Assembly: GCF_003298505.1 (NCBI RefSeq)
Contig: NZ_QNGB01000013.1
Span: 25,305-89,304, forward strand
Direction: 5' to 3'
DNA length: 64,000 nucleotides
Source: Roseovarius sp. TE539
GTDB lineage: Bacteria > Pseudomonadota > Alphaproteobacteria > Rhodobacterales > Rhodobacteraceae
Below the pieces are notes generated by a model that did no database searches, was not told where the DNA came from, and worked only from the letters and a program-made list of their open reading frames with translations. Position 1 is the first letter of the stretch. Every line of letters starts with the position of its first letter. Shown piece by piece: positions 24,039-33,430 of the stretch. Both the position numbers and the translations under genes were made by a program.

Positions 24039-24956
24039 TCAATCCCGACGCATCCTTCCGAAATCGGGTGCGTCGGTATCCTGACCGGCCTCGATGATAC
24101 CACGACGGATTGCACGCGTACGGGTGAAATAATCGTGCAGCAACGCGCCGTCTCCGGTGCGGATGGCGCGCTGCAATGCGAACAACTCTTCGGTGAACCG
24201 GCCAAGGATCTCGAGCGTCGCGTCCTTGTTGTTGAGAAAGACATCGCGCCACATCACCGGATCGCTGGCCGCAATGCGGGTGAAATCGCGAAAACCCGCG
24301 GCGGAGTACTTGATCACTTCGCTGTCGGTCACGCGGCGCAGATCGTCGGCCACGCCCACCATGGTGTAGGCTATGAGGTGTGGCGCGTGGCTGGTCACGG
24401 CCAGGACGAGATCATGATGATCCGCATCCATCTCCTCGGTATGGGCGCCCAGGCTCTGCCAGAAAGCGGACAGCCTTGCGACCTCTTCCGGCACGGTTCG
24501 CTCAGCAGGGACAATCAGGCAGAAACGTTCATCGAACAGAGTCGCGAAGCCGGATCGCGGACCCGAATGCTCGGTCCCCGCCAGCGGATGCGCGGGAATG
24601 AAATGCACACCATCGGGAATATGTGGCGCGACGGCCTCGAACACGGCCTTCTTGACCGACCCGACATCACTCACGCAGGCACCGGGTTTCAACGCCGGTG
24701 CGATCTCGGCGGCGACGTTTCCCATCGCACCGACAGGGACACAGAGGACCACCAGGTCGGCGCCGTGCACGGCCTCTGCCGCACTTTCGCAAATCTCGTC
24801 GCACAATCCGATCTCGCGCGCCGTGCGGCGGGTTTCCCCGGACCTGGCAAAGCCGGACACATGACCCGCGATACCTGCACGTTTGATCGCCCAGTACATC
24901 GAGGAGGCGATCAGCCCCAATCCGATCAACGCAACGCGGTCATAGACCACCGTCAT
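24039..24956 (-). CDS. tyrA: Prephenate/arogenate dehydrogenase (TyrA/TyrC type)
   Basis: Oxidative decarboxylation of prephenate or arogenate in tyrosine synthesis. A 305-residue protein with an N-terminal NAD-binding loop VALIGLGLIASSMYWAI and the catalytic-site segment HPLAGTEHSGP near residue 130. The helical dimerisation domain follows, and there is no fused chorismate mutase or ACT domain. The start overlaps the hisC stop by one base (TGATG), so the two aromatic/histidine genes are co-transcribed. Whether prephenate or arogenate is preferred cannot be told. Confidence 0.92.
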   Translation of the reverse strand: MTVVYDRVALIGLGLIASSMYWAIKRAGIAGHVSGFARSGETRRTAREIGLCDEICESAAEAVHGADLVVLCVPVGAMGNVAAEIAPALKPGACVSDVGSVKKAVFEAVAPHIPDGVHFIPAHPLAGTEHSGPRSGFATLFDERFCLIVPAERTVPEEVARLSAFWQSLGAHTEEMDADHHDLVLAVTSHAPHLIAYTMVGVADDLRRVTDSEVIKYSAAGFRDFTRIAASDPVMWRDVFLNNKDATLEILGRFTEELFALQRAIRTGDGALLHDYFTRTRAIRRGIIEAGQDTDAPDFGRMRRD

Positions 24957-26038
24957 CAGATCGCCCCCATGAATTGCCCGACCGCGTGGGCCACACGCCG
25001 GCAGGCCGGTTCGTCGCCCACGGTGATCCGCAGGCATTGCGGCAGGTTGTAACCGGCAACCCGGCGCACGATGAGGCCCTGGGTTTTGAGATATTCGTCA
25101 CATGCTTCCGCCTCTTTCGGACCGGCGAAACGCGCAAGAATGAAGTTCGCCGTGGACGTGTCCGAAGCCACGCCGTGCCCCGCCAGCGCATCCGCCAGCC
25201 AGGCGCGCATGCGCGCGTTCTCGTTCCGGCACTTGTCAGCCCAGGCGGCATCCCGAACGGCAGCCTCCGCCGTCACGAGGGCCGGCTGGCTGAGGTTGAA
25301 GGGCCCGCGGATACGGTTCAGCACGTCGATGACATGCGCCGGCCCGTACCCCCAGCCGACACGCAGCCCTCCCAGCCCGTAGAGCTTGGAAAAGGTCCGC
25401 GTCATGACCACGTTCTCGCGCGCCTCGACAAGGGCCGCGCCGCCATCATAACCGTCCACGTATTCGGCATACGCCCCGTCGATGACCAGAAGCACATGGT
25501 CCGGCAAACCGTCGGCAAGCCGTGCAAGTTCCCCCTCGCCGACCATCGTGCCCGTGGGATTGTTGGGGTTGGCGATGAAAACGATCGAAGTTTTGGGCGT
25601 GCAGGCCGCGAGGATGGCATCAATATCCGTGACACGGTCCCGTTCGGCCACCTCGACAGGGCGAGCCCCGTTCGCCAGCGCCGAGATCCGATACATCGCA
25701 AAACCATGCTCGGTATGGATGACCTCCGTACCCGGACCGGCGTAGGCCTGGCACAGGAAGGCGATGATCTCATCGCTGCCGACGCCACAGATCATGCGAC
25801 CGGGATCGAGGCCGTGAACCTCGCCAATTGCTTCTCGAAGCGATGCATGATCCGTCGGCGGGTAGCGATGCAGATCGAAAGAAGCCTTGCGAAATGCCTC
25901 CTTGGCATCGTCGCTCGCTCCGATCGGATTCTCGTTCGAACTGAGCTTGACCACATTGGCCACTCCGTCGACACACGAAGCGCCGCCCTGATAGGGCGCG
26001 ATCTTCATTATGCCTGGTTGCGGCTTGATCCCGGTCAT
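24956..26038 (-). CDS. hisC: Histidinol-phosphate aminotransferase (class I/II)
   Basis: A 360-residue PLP enzyme. Key features are [11 protein letters not shown] near the N-terminus, [12 protein letters not shown], and the PLP lysine in [18 protein letters not shown]; the arginine for substrate carboxylate is in [16 protein letters not shown] 26038 (then [15 protein letters not shown]) is chosen as the usual family start. Proteins of this clade beside tyrA may also serve as aromatic aminotransferases, which fits the operon. Confidence 0.93.
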   Translation of the reverse strand: MTGIKPQPGIMKIAPYQGGASCVDGVANVVKLSSNENPIGASDDAKEAFRKASFDLHRYPPTDHASLREAIGEVHGLDPGRMICGVGSDEIIAFLCQAYAGPGTEVIHTEHGFAMYRISALANGARPVEVAERDRVTDIDAILAACTPKTSIVFIANPNNPTGTMVGEGELARLADGLPDHVLLVIDGAYAEYVDGYDGGAALVEARENVVMTRTFSKLYGLGGLRVGWGYGPAHVIDVLNRIRGPFNLSQPALVTAEAAVRDAAWADKCRNENARMRAWLADALAGHGVASDTSTANFILARFAGPKEAEACDEYLKTQGLIVRRVAGYNLPQCLRITVGDEPACRRVAHAVGQFMGAI

Positions 26039-26096
26039 TCTCTTTCTCCTCCGCGACGTTCTAGCCCCGCTTGCATCGGTTGGCCAGCACCGAACG

Positions 26097-26126
26097 AAAA
26101 GGCCGTGGCGGTTTCCCGTCACGGCC
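26097..26126 (-). terminator. Rho-independent terminator of rpsD
   Basis: On the minus strand a stem GGCCGTGACGG with CCGCCACGGCC (one mismatch) and a GAAA tetraloop is followed by TTTTCGTT. It lies 22 bases after the rpsD stop, before the hisC start. Confidence 0.85.
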
Positions 26127-26147
26127 CCGTGCAGATATGCGAATGGC

Positions 26148-26768
26148 TTAGTTCTGCGCGTAGAATTCGATGACGAGGTTGGGCTCCATCATCACCGGAT
26201 ACGGCACATCGCCCAGGCCCGGCGTGCGAACGAACGTGGCGGTCATCTTGGAATGATCGGCCTCGATGTAGTCCGGCACGTCACGTTCGGGCAGTTGTAT
26301 CGCCTCCAGGAGGGCGGCCATCTGCTTGGACCGGTCACGCACCTCGACGATATCGCCTTCCTTGACGCGGTAGGAGGGGATGTTGACCTTCTTGCCGTTC
26401 ACGCGGACATGACCGTGATTCACGAACTGGCGGGCAGCGAACATGGTGGGCACGAACTTGGCGCGGTAAACCACCGCGTCGAGGCGCCGCTCGAGAAGGC
26501 CGATGAGAAGCTCGCCGGTATCGCCGCGGACACGCTCCGCCTCGGCGAAGATGCGGCGGAACTGCTTCTCGGTCAGGTCGCCATAATATCCCTTGAGCTT
26601 CTGCTTGGCCCGCAACTGCAGGCCGAAGTCGGAAATCTTGCCCTTGCGGCGCTGGCCATGCTGTCCGGGGCCGAATTCGCGGCGATTGACAGGTGATTTC
26701 GGACGACCCCAGATGTTTTCGCCCATACGGCGGTCGATCTTGTACTTGGCAGACGTGCGTTTGGTCAC
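26148..26768 (-). CDS. rpsD: 30S ribosomal protein S4
   Basis: A primary 16S rRNA-binding protein, 206 residues. It has the N-terminal [20 protein letters not shown], the S4 RNA-binding domain ([32 protein letters not shown]) and the C-terminal [15 protein letters not shown] 26768 is the start: GAAGGAG lies eight bases upstream and the length then matches other alphaproteobacterial S4 proteins; an upstream ATG would add ten unrelated residues. It is a single gene with its own terminator. Confidence 0.97.
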   Translation of the reverse strand: MTKRTSAKYKIDRRMGENIWGRPKSPVNRREFGPGQHGQRRKGKISDFGLQLRAKQKLKGYYGDLTEKQFRRIFAEAERVRGDTGELLIGLLERRLDAVVYRAKFVPTMFAARQFVNHGHVRVNGKKVNIPSYRVKEGDIVEVRDRSKQMAALLEAIQLPERDVPDYIEADHSKMTATFVRTPGLGDVPYPVMMEPNLVIEFYAQN

Positions 26769-26998
26769 GGCTGATCTCCTTCGGCTGGTACCGCTCATCC
26801 GCCTTCGCAGGCGGCTTCGCGGCAGGATGAAGGGCGTTGTCCTCTGGCCTTGTCCTGAAATCTCGACAGGGTCCCGACAGGCATCCCCTCGCGGGGGCCA
26901 CCAACACCAATGCGCGCGTCTATACAGGCCCCCGCGGCGATGTCAACGCGCTATCGATGATTTTCCGGCACGTCGGTGTGTCGCGTTCCGGTCCCGCC

Positions 26999-28063
26999 TC
27001 AGGCTGCCTCGTGAGCCAGGATTGCCGCTTCGGATCCACTGAGGCTGCGGCGCGCGAAACTGCCATAGACATGTGGCTCCTGCTCGAGTGCGGGAAACAG
27101 TGACAGAAGGCGCAGCCGATCATCATCATCGAGCGTCGACATTGCCGTGCTGGCGGGATGGAAACTTTCGGTCTCGATCCCGTTTGCCCACAGAACCTGG
27201 TGCCGCGGCAGAAGGAGATGCACGTAGGTGACTTCGCGCACGGCCAGATCCACCTTGATCGTGGACCCGTTGGCGATATCCTTCGCCGAAACCAGCACCT
27301 CGGGCGTGTTGAAGAGCGCCTGCGCCACATCGCCCTGCACCAGCATCCGATGTTCGGGCGAAACCAGAAGCTCCTGATCCGGCCTTGAAACACCGAGCGC
27401 GCCCGTGCGTATCCGCACCGGACGCAGATGTGGCATCGCGAACAGGCGCGCGCCGGTCATGCGCCGACTGCCGATCCACTGGATTTCCTGCGCACCGTCA
27501 TCCTTGGTCTGCACGGGATCGCCTTCGCGCAACTCCTCGACCAGCCTCGGCCCCTGAGGTGTCTCGATCCGGGTGCCGGGCGTGAAACAGATCACGCCGC
27601 CCGTATCGGGGCCGGTTGACGGCGCAGCCGTGCGGTCAAGGGTGTGATGAACGACCCACATCTCGATGCCGGCCGGCGGGATTTCATCGAGAAACATGAG
27701 AAGCGGCGCGGCATTGCCGCCCACCTCGATTACCGTGATGGTAAAGCTCCGGGCTCCGTCGGTCACCACGAAGCTGCTGTCCCTCAGCGTCTTGTCGCTG
27801 GGAATGTCGTGGTATGTCCTGTCCCGAGAAAGCGCCGCCCCGACCAGACGCCTTACCATGCGCGCAGCGCTTTTCCTGCTGATCCTGTCACCTTTTGCCT
27901 GCTCCAGACGCAAGACCTCGTTCGGCCCATCCACACGAATCGCTTCGCCGTGCCATGCCCATGTGGCACCGACATCCAGCGCCTCGACCGGCGCGGCCCT
28001 AAGGCCGTCTGTTTCCGTCTGCGACCAGGAGATGACAAACGTGCCGCGAAAGCCCGTTTCCAT
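26999..28063 (-). CDS. Hint-domain protein
   Basis: A 354-residue protein. The C-terminal half is a Hedgehog/intein (Hint) domain: it begins VICFTPGTRIETPQGPRL with the nucleophilic Cys, continues VEELREGDPVQTKDDG and SPEHRMLVQGD with the block-B-type His, and ends HQVLWANGIETESFHP. The N-terminal half (GTFVISWSQTETDGL) is beta-rich and unknown. No C-terminal Asn-nucleophile intein end or extein is visible, so it would cleave or ester-form rather than splice. Such proteins are common in Rhodobacteraceae, often secreted with calcium-binding repeats; neither repeats nor a signal peptide is seen here. Confidence 0.85.
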   Translation of the reverse strand: METGFRGTFVISWSQTETDGLRAAPVEALDVGATWAWHGEAIRVDGPNEVLRLEQAKGDRISRKSAARMVRRLVGAALSRDRTYHDIPSDKTLRDSSFVVTDGARSFTITVIEVGGNAAPLLMFLDEIPPAGIEMWVVHHTLDRTAAPSTGPDTGGVICFTPGTRIETPQGPRLVEELREGDPVQTKDDGAQEIQWIGSRRMTGARLFAMPHLRPVRIRTGALGVSRPDQELLVSPEHRMLVQGDVAQALFNTPEVLVSAKDIANGSTIKVDLAVREVTYVHLLLPRHQVLWANGIETESFHPASTAMSTLDDDDRLRLLSLFPALEQEPHVYGSFARRSLSGSEAAILAHEAA

Positions 28064-28153
28064 TACCTGTATCCTGCCTCTTGTTTTTATTGCCAGCAAG
28101 TTAGCAAACAATGTTCACCCTGAAAAGAGATCGTTTGAAACCGATTCGATTTT

Positions 28154-29077
28154 TCAGAAATTGAGTCCGATCCGAAGCGATCCGACGATCTGGCTTTCCC
28201 GTTGACCGTCGAACTCCTCACTCAGCCAGGTCACGCCATAAAACGCACTATGGCCCTTTTCGCCTTCCCAATGCAGGCCGGCGCGCAATCGCGACCGGTG
28301 ATCGGTCAGCGACAAACCGCGACTTTCAGGCAACAGGTCGCTGTCGCTGACATAGGCAAAATCCCCACCGGCGATGAAGATCATCCCCCCTGTCGGACCA
28401 TTCTTGACAGCCCGGTAACGGTGGCCCGTGACCGGCGCGCGGACGTACAGTTCATCCCGCCCGATGCTCCCGACCTGGAAATCCGCGCCAATGCGCACCA
28501 TCGTCTCGAGGCCAACACGACTTTCGACAAACGGACGAACGCGGGCAGTTCCTCCCAGGTCGAACTTGCGACCCGCCTCGAAGACCGCCCCAGGATGGAC
28601 CTCGTCGCCGATCTGGGCATTGCGCACTGCCGGCGACAGGTTGTTGTGACCAACAAGGTCATGCAGGAAGAGTTGGAAATCATCAAGTCCGGTCTGCGGA
28701 CCCGTGAACGCCAGATCCCCGCCAAGCGAAACGTCCATGCCCCCGGCCCGGAAATGCGAATGCACGCCAAGGGTCAACACGCCCGCGAACGGCCTGTCTC
28801 CCGCAGCCGGGGTGACGATGTTCTCTGGCGAAACGGTCTGCGCGTTGAACCTGAACTCAAGCAGTTGACCGAACTTTTCCGGTGGCGCCCCCGCCCACTC
28901 CGGGCCCCAGATGCGGCTTGATGCAACTGAGCCGGTTTGCCAGCGGTCCGACCCGTCGCCAATGATGTCGTTCGTCACGAGAATGCCGTAGCCCAGCCGG
29001 ACACGCTCGGACGCAAAAGCGCCGGTCATGGCGAACAAACAGGATCCGACGGTGACAACCAGAAGGCGGAACAGCAT
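28154..29077 (-). CDS. LpxR/DUF2219-type outer-membrane lipid A deacylase-like protein
   Basis: A 307-residue protein with signal peptide (LVVTVGSCLFAMTGAFA) and an outer-membrane barrel ending GSLRIGLNF. LGYGILVTNDIIGDGSDRWQTGS, the later GDRPFAGVL and the His in LFLHDLVGHNN match the conserved blocks of LpxR-type 3'-O-deacylases, which remove acyl chains from lipid A in the outer leaflet. The N-D pair and His that form the active site appear to be present, but activity is inferred. It follows the M24 gene by 121 bases on the same strand. Confidence 0.8.
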   Translation of the reverse strand: MLFRLLVVTVGSCLFAMTGAFASERVRLGYGILVTNDIIGDGSDRWQTGSVASSRIWGPEWAGAPPEKFGQLLEFRFNAQTVSPENIVTPAAGDRPFAGVLTLGVHSHFRAGGMDVSLGGDLAFTGPQTGLDDFQLFLHDLVGHNNLSPAVRNAQIGDEVHPGAVFEAGRKFDLGGTARVRPFVESRVGLETMVRIGADFQVGSIGRDELYVRAPVTGHRYRAVKNGPTGGMIFIAGGDFAYVSDSDLLPESRGLSLTDHRSRLRAGLHWEGEKGHSAFYGVTWLSEEFDGQRESQIVGSLRIGLNF

Positions 29078-29198
29078 GGAAAATTCCCATTTCTTGCCCC
29101 CCGGCAGGAGCTTGTATAACAGAGCTCATGTCGAGATTGCCAGTGGAAACCAGAACGCGGCCGCGGAAACAAACCGTTTCTGTTGCATGATTGCGTGA

Positions 29199-30344
29199 TC
29201 AGGGGCGCACATGCGGACCGGGCGGCGTTCCGGTGAGGAGTTCGGCCGACTCCTCTCCGAGCAGAACGGTATTGGACACGAAAAAATTCCCCCGCCCGGT
29301 GCCGGTGAACCATGACATGAGGTGAAATGTCATGCCCGGCTTCATTATCAGGTCCGAGTCATGCCGAAGGCCGGTCACCCGTGGTCCTCCTGTCCAGGAG
29401 GGCGGAAACCCGATACCGACCAGGTAACCGCAGTGATGGCGACGATACTCCGGTATCCCCGCCGCGTCGACCACGGACTGCCAGCCATCATACACGTCAC
29501 GGGCCCTGACCCCGGGCCGAAGCGCCGCGCGCGCAGCTTCGAAGGCACGCAGGCTCAGATCCGCGGCCTGTGCGTCATTCGCGGAAATTCTGCCGATATG
29601 CACCAGACGGCCCATCGGGGCATTGTACCGTGCAACGCAGCCCGCGAGCTCCAGGAAAACGGCCTCTTGATGCGCGCCCTCCCCCCAGGAGGTATGCTCT
29701 TCCTCCATGCGGTCGGCGGGCCTCAGGAACGGACCGAACCCCGGCGGCGTCCCCCCCGCACGGATCATGGCCGACTGGCACTCCGCCGCCACATCGGCCT
29801 CGAGCGCACCGTCATGGATCGCCGCGATCGCCGCCTGCGTGCCGGCGTCCGCGGCCTTGGCGGCACGACGCATGTAAACCTGTTCCTCATCGGATTTCAC
29901 CAGTCGCATCGCATCCAGCATGCCGGTTATGTCCTGCCAGTCCTGCACGACGAGACCGCCGCGCAGCGCCATGCCCATGCCGTGTGAAAGGCCCGAAGAC
30001 CAGCTTTCCAGACCAAGCACCATGTTCGCGCACCGTCCGCCAAGATGGCGCACGGCCAGGTCCGCCGCGGTCTCGGAATCGCTGTGACCAAGGAAATCCG
30101 CATTGCGCACCATTTTGCGGATCGCCACCTGTTCCATCTGCCGGGTGACAAGCACCGGGTCTCCCTGCGCCGGAACGATCAGGAGATGTGGCGCGAAATA
30201 CCCCCAGTGATCCAGGCCGACCAGGTAAAAGATGTTCTCGGGCGAGGAAACAAGGGCGATATCGATACCGCGCCCGGCCATGGCCGCGCGCATTGCCGAC
30301 ATCCGCCGGTCAAGCTCCTCATCGGTGAAAGGGTTGGAATGCAT
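29199..30344 (-). CDS. M24-family (creatinase/ectoine hydrolase DoeA-like) hydrolase
   Basis: A 381-residue pita-bread-fold protein. The N-terminal creatinase domain (RRMSAMRAAMAGRGIDIALVSSPENIFYLVG) and C-terminal catalytic domain (FLELAGCVARYNAPMGRLVHIG, HHCGYLVGIGFPPSW) match the DoeA/EutD branch. The two Asp metal ligands of true prolidases are replaced (NAPMG), as in the non-metal creatinase group. DoeA opens the ectoine ring, but the other ectoine genes are absent nearby. ATG 30344 has GGAG upstream. It is divergent from the EutA-like gene. Confidence 0.8.
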   Translation of the reverse strand: MHSNPFTDEELDRRMSAMRAAMAGRGIDIALVSSPENIFYLVGLDHWGYFAPHLLIVPAQGDPVLVTRQMEQVAIRKMVRNADFLGHSDSETAADLAVRHLGGRCANMVLGLESWSSGLSHGMGMALRGGLVVQDWQDITGMLDAMRLVKSDEEQVYMRRAAKAADAGTQAAIAAIHDGALEADVAAECQSAMIRAGGTPPGFGPFLRPADRMEEEHTSWGEGAHQEAVFLELAGCVARYNAPMGRLVHIGRISANDAQAADLSLRAFEAARAALRPGVRARDVYDGWQSVVDAAGIPEYRRHHCGYLVGIGFPPSWTGGPRVTGLRHDSDLIMKPGMTFHLMSWFTGTGRGNFFVSNTVLLGEESAELLTGTPPGPHVRP

Positions 30345-30497
30345 CGGGGATCTCCGTCTCGGCACGCGCCGCAAGAGGCGCCGCGCAAAGCTGACTGCGT
30401 GGCCGGCGCCACGGTCAAGAGTTTTCGCCGGCGGGGCTTCCTGAAGCCCGGTTCCTGCGACATACTTTACCGGCAGCCCCAGGCGGAGGACGATTCC

Positions 30498-31280
30498 ATG
30501 AACCAGGCCAACCTGCTGGAAAACGAGGCGCGCAAAGCGGTGCTTGAAGAGCCGCGTTTTGATGCCGGCCTCAATCACAGGGCACGAATCGGGTTTGTCC
30601 TGATCCCGAACGAACAGACAGTGGAACCCGAAATGGCACGCCTCGCCCCCGACGGTGTGGGCATCTATTTCAGCCGCGCCACCATGCCGCGGGAGATCAG
30701 CACCGAAAGCCTGTCCCGACTGCGCGGATCACTGGCCGACGCGGCCGGCCGCATTCTTCCGGATGACGGGCTGGACGTGATCTGCTTTGCCTGCACCTCT
30801 GGCACCGTGGCCGTCGGCGAGCAGGCTTCCCGTGGTGAGTTGCAGAAAGGCGCGCCCGGCGCCCGGGCCACCACGCTGGCCGGTGCGGTCCGCAAGGCCC
30901 TGGCAGCGGTGAGCGCGCGAAAGATCGTTCTCGGGTCTCCCTATGTCCCGGAACTCAACGCGTCTGTCGTGCAGTACCTCGAGGGCGCCGGACTTTCGGT
31001 TCTGGCCGCGCATGGCATGGGCCTCCAATTCGATACCGAGATGACCCGCGTGGCGCCGGACTACATTTTCGATTTCGCCCGTGCGATCGACCGTCCGGAT
31101 GCAGATGCCGTCCTTCTGAGTTGCGGGGCGTTGCGCAGCTCCGAGGTCGTGGATGAAATCGAACAATGCCTCGGCAAACCAGTGATATGCTCGAACCAGG
31201 CCATGCTTTGGGACTGTCTGCGCCTGGCCGGTGTGGATGATCACCTGCCCCGGCTCGGACGCCTGCTGCGCGAGCATTAG
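30498..31280 (+). CDS. EutA/maleate-isomerase-like Asp/Glu racemase superfamily protein
   Basis: A 260-residue cytosolic protein with the paired catalytic cysteines of the arylmalonate decarboxylase/maleate isomerase group: CFACTSGTVAVG near residue 95 and LLSCGALRSSE near residue 213. ARIGFVLIPNEQTVEPEMARL at the N-terminus is typical of EutA-like members found in ectoine-use clusters. GGAGGA lies seven bases before ATG 30498. It is divergent from the DoeA-like gene with 153 bases between starts, suggesting joint regulation. The substrate is unproven. Confidence 0.78.
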   Translation: MNQANLLENEARKAVLEEPRFDAGLNHRARIGFVLIPNEQTVEPEMARLAPDGVGIYFSRATMPREISTESLSRLRGSLADAAGRILPDDGLDVICFACTSGTVAVGEQASRGELQKGAPGARATTLAGAVRKALAAVSARKIVLGSPYVPELNASVVQYLEGAGLSVLAAHGMGLQFDTEMTRVAPDYIFDFARAIDRPDADAVLLSCGALRSSEVVDEIEQCLGKPVICSNQAMLWDCLRLAGVDDHLPRLGRLLREH

Positions 31281-31284
31281 GGGG

Positions 31285-31321
31285 CGTTGCGGTCAATCGG
31301 ATACGGCTGGGCGACGGGTGC
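31285..31321. repeat. Copy A of a short dispersed intergenic repeat
   Basis: These 37 bases, just after the EutA-like stop, align without gaps to 34766-34802 at 27 of 37 positions, with the shared core TCRATCGGAWACGG. Both copies are intergenic. They may be degenerate copies of a small family of roseobacter intergenic repeats. Confidence 0.35.
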
Positions 31322-31390
31322 GCGCGGCCGGGTTTGCGCCGCCGTTTCTTCAAAGGACGTACACCTCAATTTCTTGAGGCGCCGGACCGA

Positions 31391-31975
31391 TCAGAGGCGC
31401 CGCATCCAGAATTGAAGACGGTGATCGGTTTCGTCCGGGCGGTCGATGTCTTTCCAGCGAAAGGTTGCCACCGCACCATCCACCGGTTCGTAGCCGCGTT
31501 TGCGCCAGAACGGATCAAGCGGGGCATAATCGGCAGGCCGCAAGGGGTGTTCCGCCGCGCGCACGATTCCGCAAAATGCCGAGTATCGCCGTCCCAGAGC
31601 CCGGGCATGCGCTTCGCGGGCATCGAAAAACGCATGCCCGATCCCCTGCCCGCGATAGCCCGGCAACAGCACACTTTCGGCACAGTAGAAAATGGTGTGA
31701 AGGTCATGGCCGGTCCCGTCGAAGGCGGCGGCGAAATCATCGGCGTGGTCCTCCATCGGCGTGCCGGTCGAGGCCCCGACCAGGCTATCCCCGTCGAAAG
31801 CCCCCACGAGGATAGCATTCGCGCTTTCACGGTAAGCCTGCAGGTAGTCCCGCTCGTACTCCATGCTGCCATCATAGAGATAGGGCCAGTCACGGAACAC
31901 GGAGATACGCAGCCTTGCCACGTCCTCGAGCGCATCTTCAAGCGCCGTGCCGGTGAGCCGCGCCACCCGGATCAA
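31391..31975 (-). CDS. GNAT-family N-acetyltransferase
   Basis: A 194-residue protein with the acetyl-CoA-binding motif in ESVLLPGYRGQGIGHAFFDARE (V-x-x-x-x-RGxGxG) near residue 105. N-terminal RISVFRDWPYLYDGSMEYE resembles a GNAT group encoded near hisD in Rhodobacteraceae. The substrate is unknown. Its start overlaps the preceding gene's stop by four bases (ATGA), so it is the last gene of the murA-to-GNAT operon. Confidence 0.88.
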   Translation of the reverse strand: MIRVARLTGTALEDALEDVARLRISVFRDWPYLYDGSMEYERDYLQAYRESANAILVGAFDGDSLVGASTGTPMEDHADDFAAAFDGTGHDLHTIFYCAESVLLPGYRGQGIGHAFFDAREAHARALGRRYSAFCGIVRAAEHPLRPADYAPLDPFWRKRGYEPVDGAVATFRWKDIDRPDETDHRLQFWMRRL

Positions 31976-32370
31976 GAGACCTGTGCCGTCCAGTCGGCGA
32001 GATTGTAGTAGGTGACCACCCGCGTGATCAGCCCGTCCTGCAGGCTGAAGAAGGAACCGGCGGGCAGACGGTAGCTCTGGCCCCGCGCTTCCGGGAGCCC
32101 GTCATCGGTTTCCAGATAGGTGCCATTGACGATGTATTCGGCCGCACCGCGGGTTCCGTCGGAGTTGGAAAACACCACCATGTCGGTCAGTTCCTCGCGG
32201 TAGCAGCGCCCCATGTGCACACAGAAACTGCGGAACAGATCCTTGCCGCGCCGCACCTCGCCTTCGTTGACGTGATGGGCCACATCCTCGGACAAGCAGG
32301 CCAGCATCCCGGGGATGTCACCGCGGTTGAAGGCATCGAAATAGGCTTTCAGCGTGGGTTCGGCATTCAT
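31972..32370 (-). CDS. NTF2/SnoaL-like (ketosteroid-isomerase fold) protein
   Basis: A 132-residue single-domain protein: LKAYFDAFNRGDIPGMLACLSEDV and the end GLITRVVTYYNLADW are characteristic of SnoaL-like NTF2 folds. ATG 32370 is set by the ATGA overlap with the phosphatase gene; an in-frame ATG eight codons earlier lies inside that gene. The fold binds small hydrophobic ligands, and its role beside a GNAT enzyme is unknown. Confidence 0.85.
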   Translation of the reverse strand: MNAEPTLKAYFDAFNRGDIPGMLACLSEDVAHHVNEGEVRRGKDLFRSFCVHMGRCYREELTDMVVFSNSDGTRGAAEYIVNGTYLETDDGLPEARGQSYRLPAGSFFSLQDGLITRVVTYYNLADWTAQVS

Positions 32371-32828
32371 GTCTGGCTCTCCGGTGGTCCCCACCTCTCG
32401 GTCAGGTGGGAAATGATCTGATCGCGGGTCTGGCGGTAAGCGGACAGGCGGTCCTCGCGGCCCTCGCCCAGGCCCGAAGGGTCCATGATCGGCCAGTATT
32501 CGACATCAAGGTGAAACACCCGGGTCAGTTCGAGTGCCCGGCGCTGGCTTGCCGGGCTGAGCGCGACCACAAGATCGAAGGAAGACAGGTCATCGCCCCA
32601 TTCCTCCATCTCGTCGAAACTCCGTGACCGGTGGCGCGCAAGCTCCACCCCGATCTCGGCACAGACGGAAATGGCGAACCCGTCGATTTCCATGTCGTTC
32701 TTGACCCCGACCGATTGCACGTAGGTGTCGGCGCCATAGAATTTTTTCATGATCCCCTCGGCCATCGGCGAGCGGACAGCATTGTGATCGCAGCAGAACA
32801 GGACCGATTGCGGAAGTTCCGCCGCCAT
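32367..32828 (-). CDS. Low-molecular-weight phosphotyrosine phosphatase-like protein
   Basis: A 153-residue protein with the CX5R(S) P-loop in FCCDHNAVRSPMAEG near residue 14, the hallmark of low-Mr protein phosphatases and ArsC-type arsenate reductases. The general-acid region is YWPIMDPSG. ATG 32828 lies four bases after the UPF0262 stop with GGTGACGGA before it. Arsenate reductases of this fold need later redox cysteines, which are not evident, so phosphatase is preferred. Confidence 0.85.
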   Translation of the reverse strand: MAAELPQSVLFCCDHNAVRSPMAEGIMKKFYGADTYVQSVGVKNDMEIDGFAISVCAEIGVELARHRSRSFDEMEEWGDDLSSFDLVVALSPASQRRALELTRVFHLDVEYWPIMDPSGLGEGREDRLSAYRQTRDQIISHLTERWGPPESQT

Positions 32829-32832
32829 TCCG

Positions 32833-33312
32833 TCACCCCCCGAAATGCAGGACACAGATCAGCGTGAAAAGGCGGCGGGCGGTATCGGTATCGACGGCGG
32901 CCTTGCCCTCCAGCCTTTCCTCGAGAATACGGGCGCCTTCGTTGTGAATCCCGCGGCGGGCCATGTCGATGGTTTCGATCTGGCTTGGCGGCATGTTCTT
33001 GACAGCGTCGAAATAGCTTTCGCAGATCGCCCAGTAATCCTTGACCACCTGTCGGAAGGGGGACAGCGACAGGTGGAATTCCGCGGCCGGGCCGCCATCC
33101 TCTGTGCGAACGTCGAAAACCAGCCGCTTCTCGCGTATCGAAAGGCCCACCCGGTAAGGGCCCTCGGGCACCTGCCGGTCGTCACGTCTGGGCAGCGAAA
33201 AGGTGTTTTCTTCCATCAGGTCATACATGGCCACCTTGCGCTCCTGCTCGATCTCGGGCGTGGGCGGCGGAAGGTTGGCGTCGTCTAGGTCGATATGGCT
33301 GATGCGTGACAT
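32833..33312 (-). CDS. UPF0262 family protein
   Basis: A 159-residue conserved alphaproteobacterial protein of unknown function. Recognisable blocks are ISHIDLDDANLPPPTPEIEQER at the start, PYRVGLSIREKRLVFDV, and DYWAICESYFDAV; family members usually follow hisD, as here. No membrane segment is present. It lies between hisD (118 bases upstream) and the low-Mr phosphatase gene. Confidence 0.93.
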   Translation of the reverse strand: MSRISHIDLDDANLPPPTPEIEQERKVAMYDLMEENTFSLPRRDDRQVPEGPYRVGLSIREKRLVFDVRTEDGGPAAEFHLSLSPFRQVVKDYWAICESYFDAVKNMPPSQIETIDMARRGIHNEGARILEERLEGKAAVDTDTARRLFTLICVLHFGG

Positions 33313-33430
33313 TCCTGCGATCCTGAATTCGGGACGTACGGCCTCTTAGCGCGGGGTTCGCCGCGGGGCAATGCGCCCGCCAAGCGGCATGCAGTCCGGT
33401 GTTGCACGCGCGCCCGCCGGATCGGCGCGA

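Noticed and set aside
27000..28063. Hint domain as an active intein
   Set aside because: No C-terminal His-Asn plus extein nucleophile is present and no host protein surrounds it.
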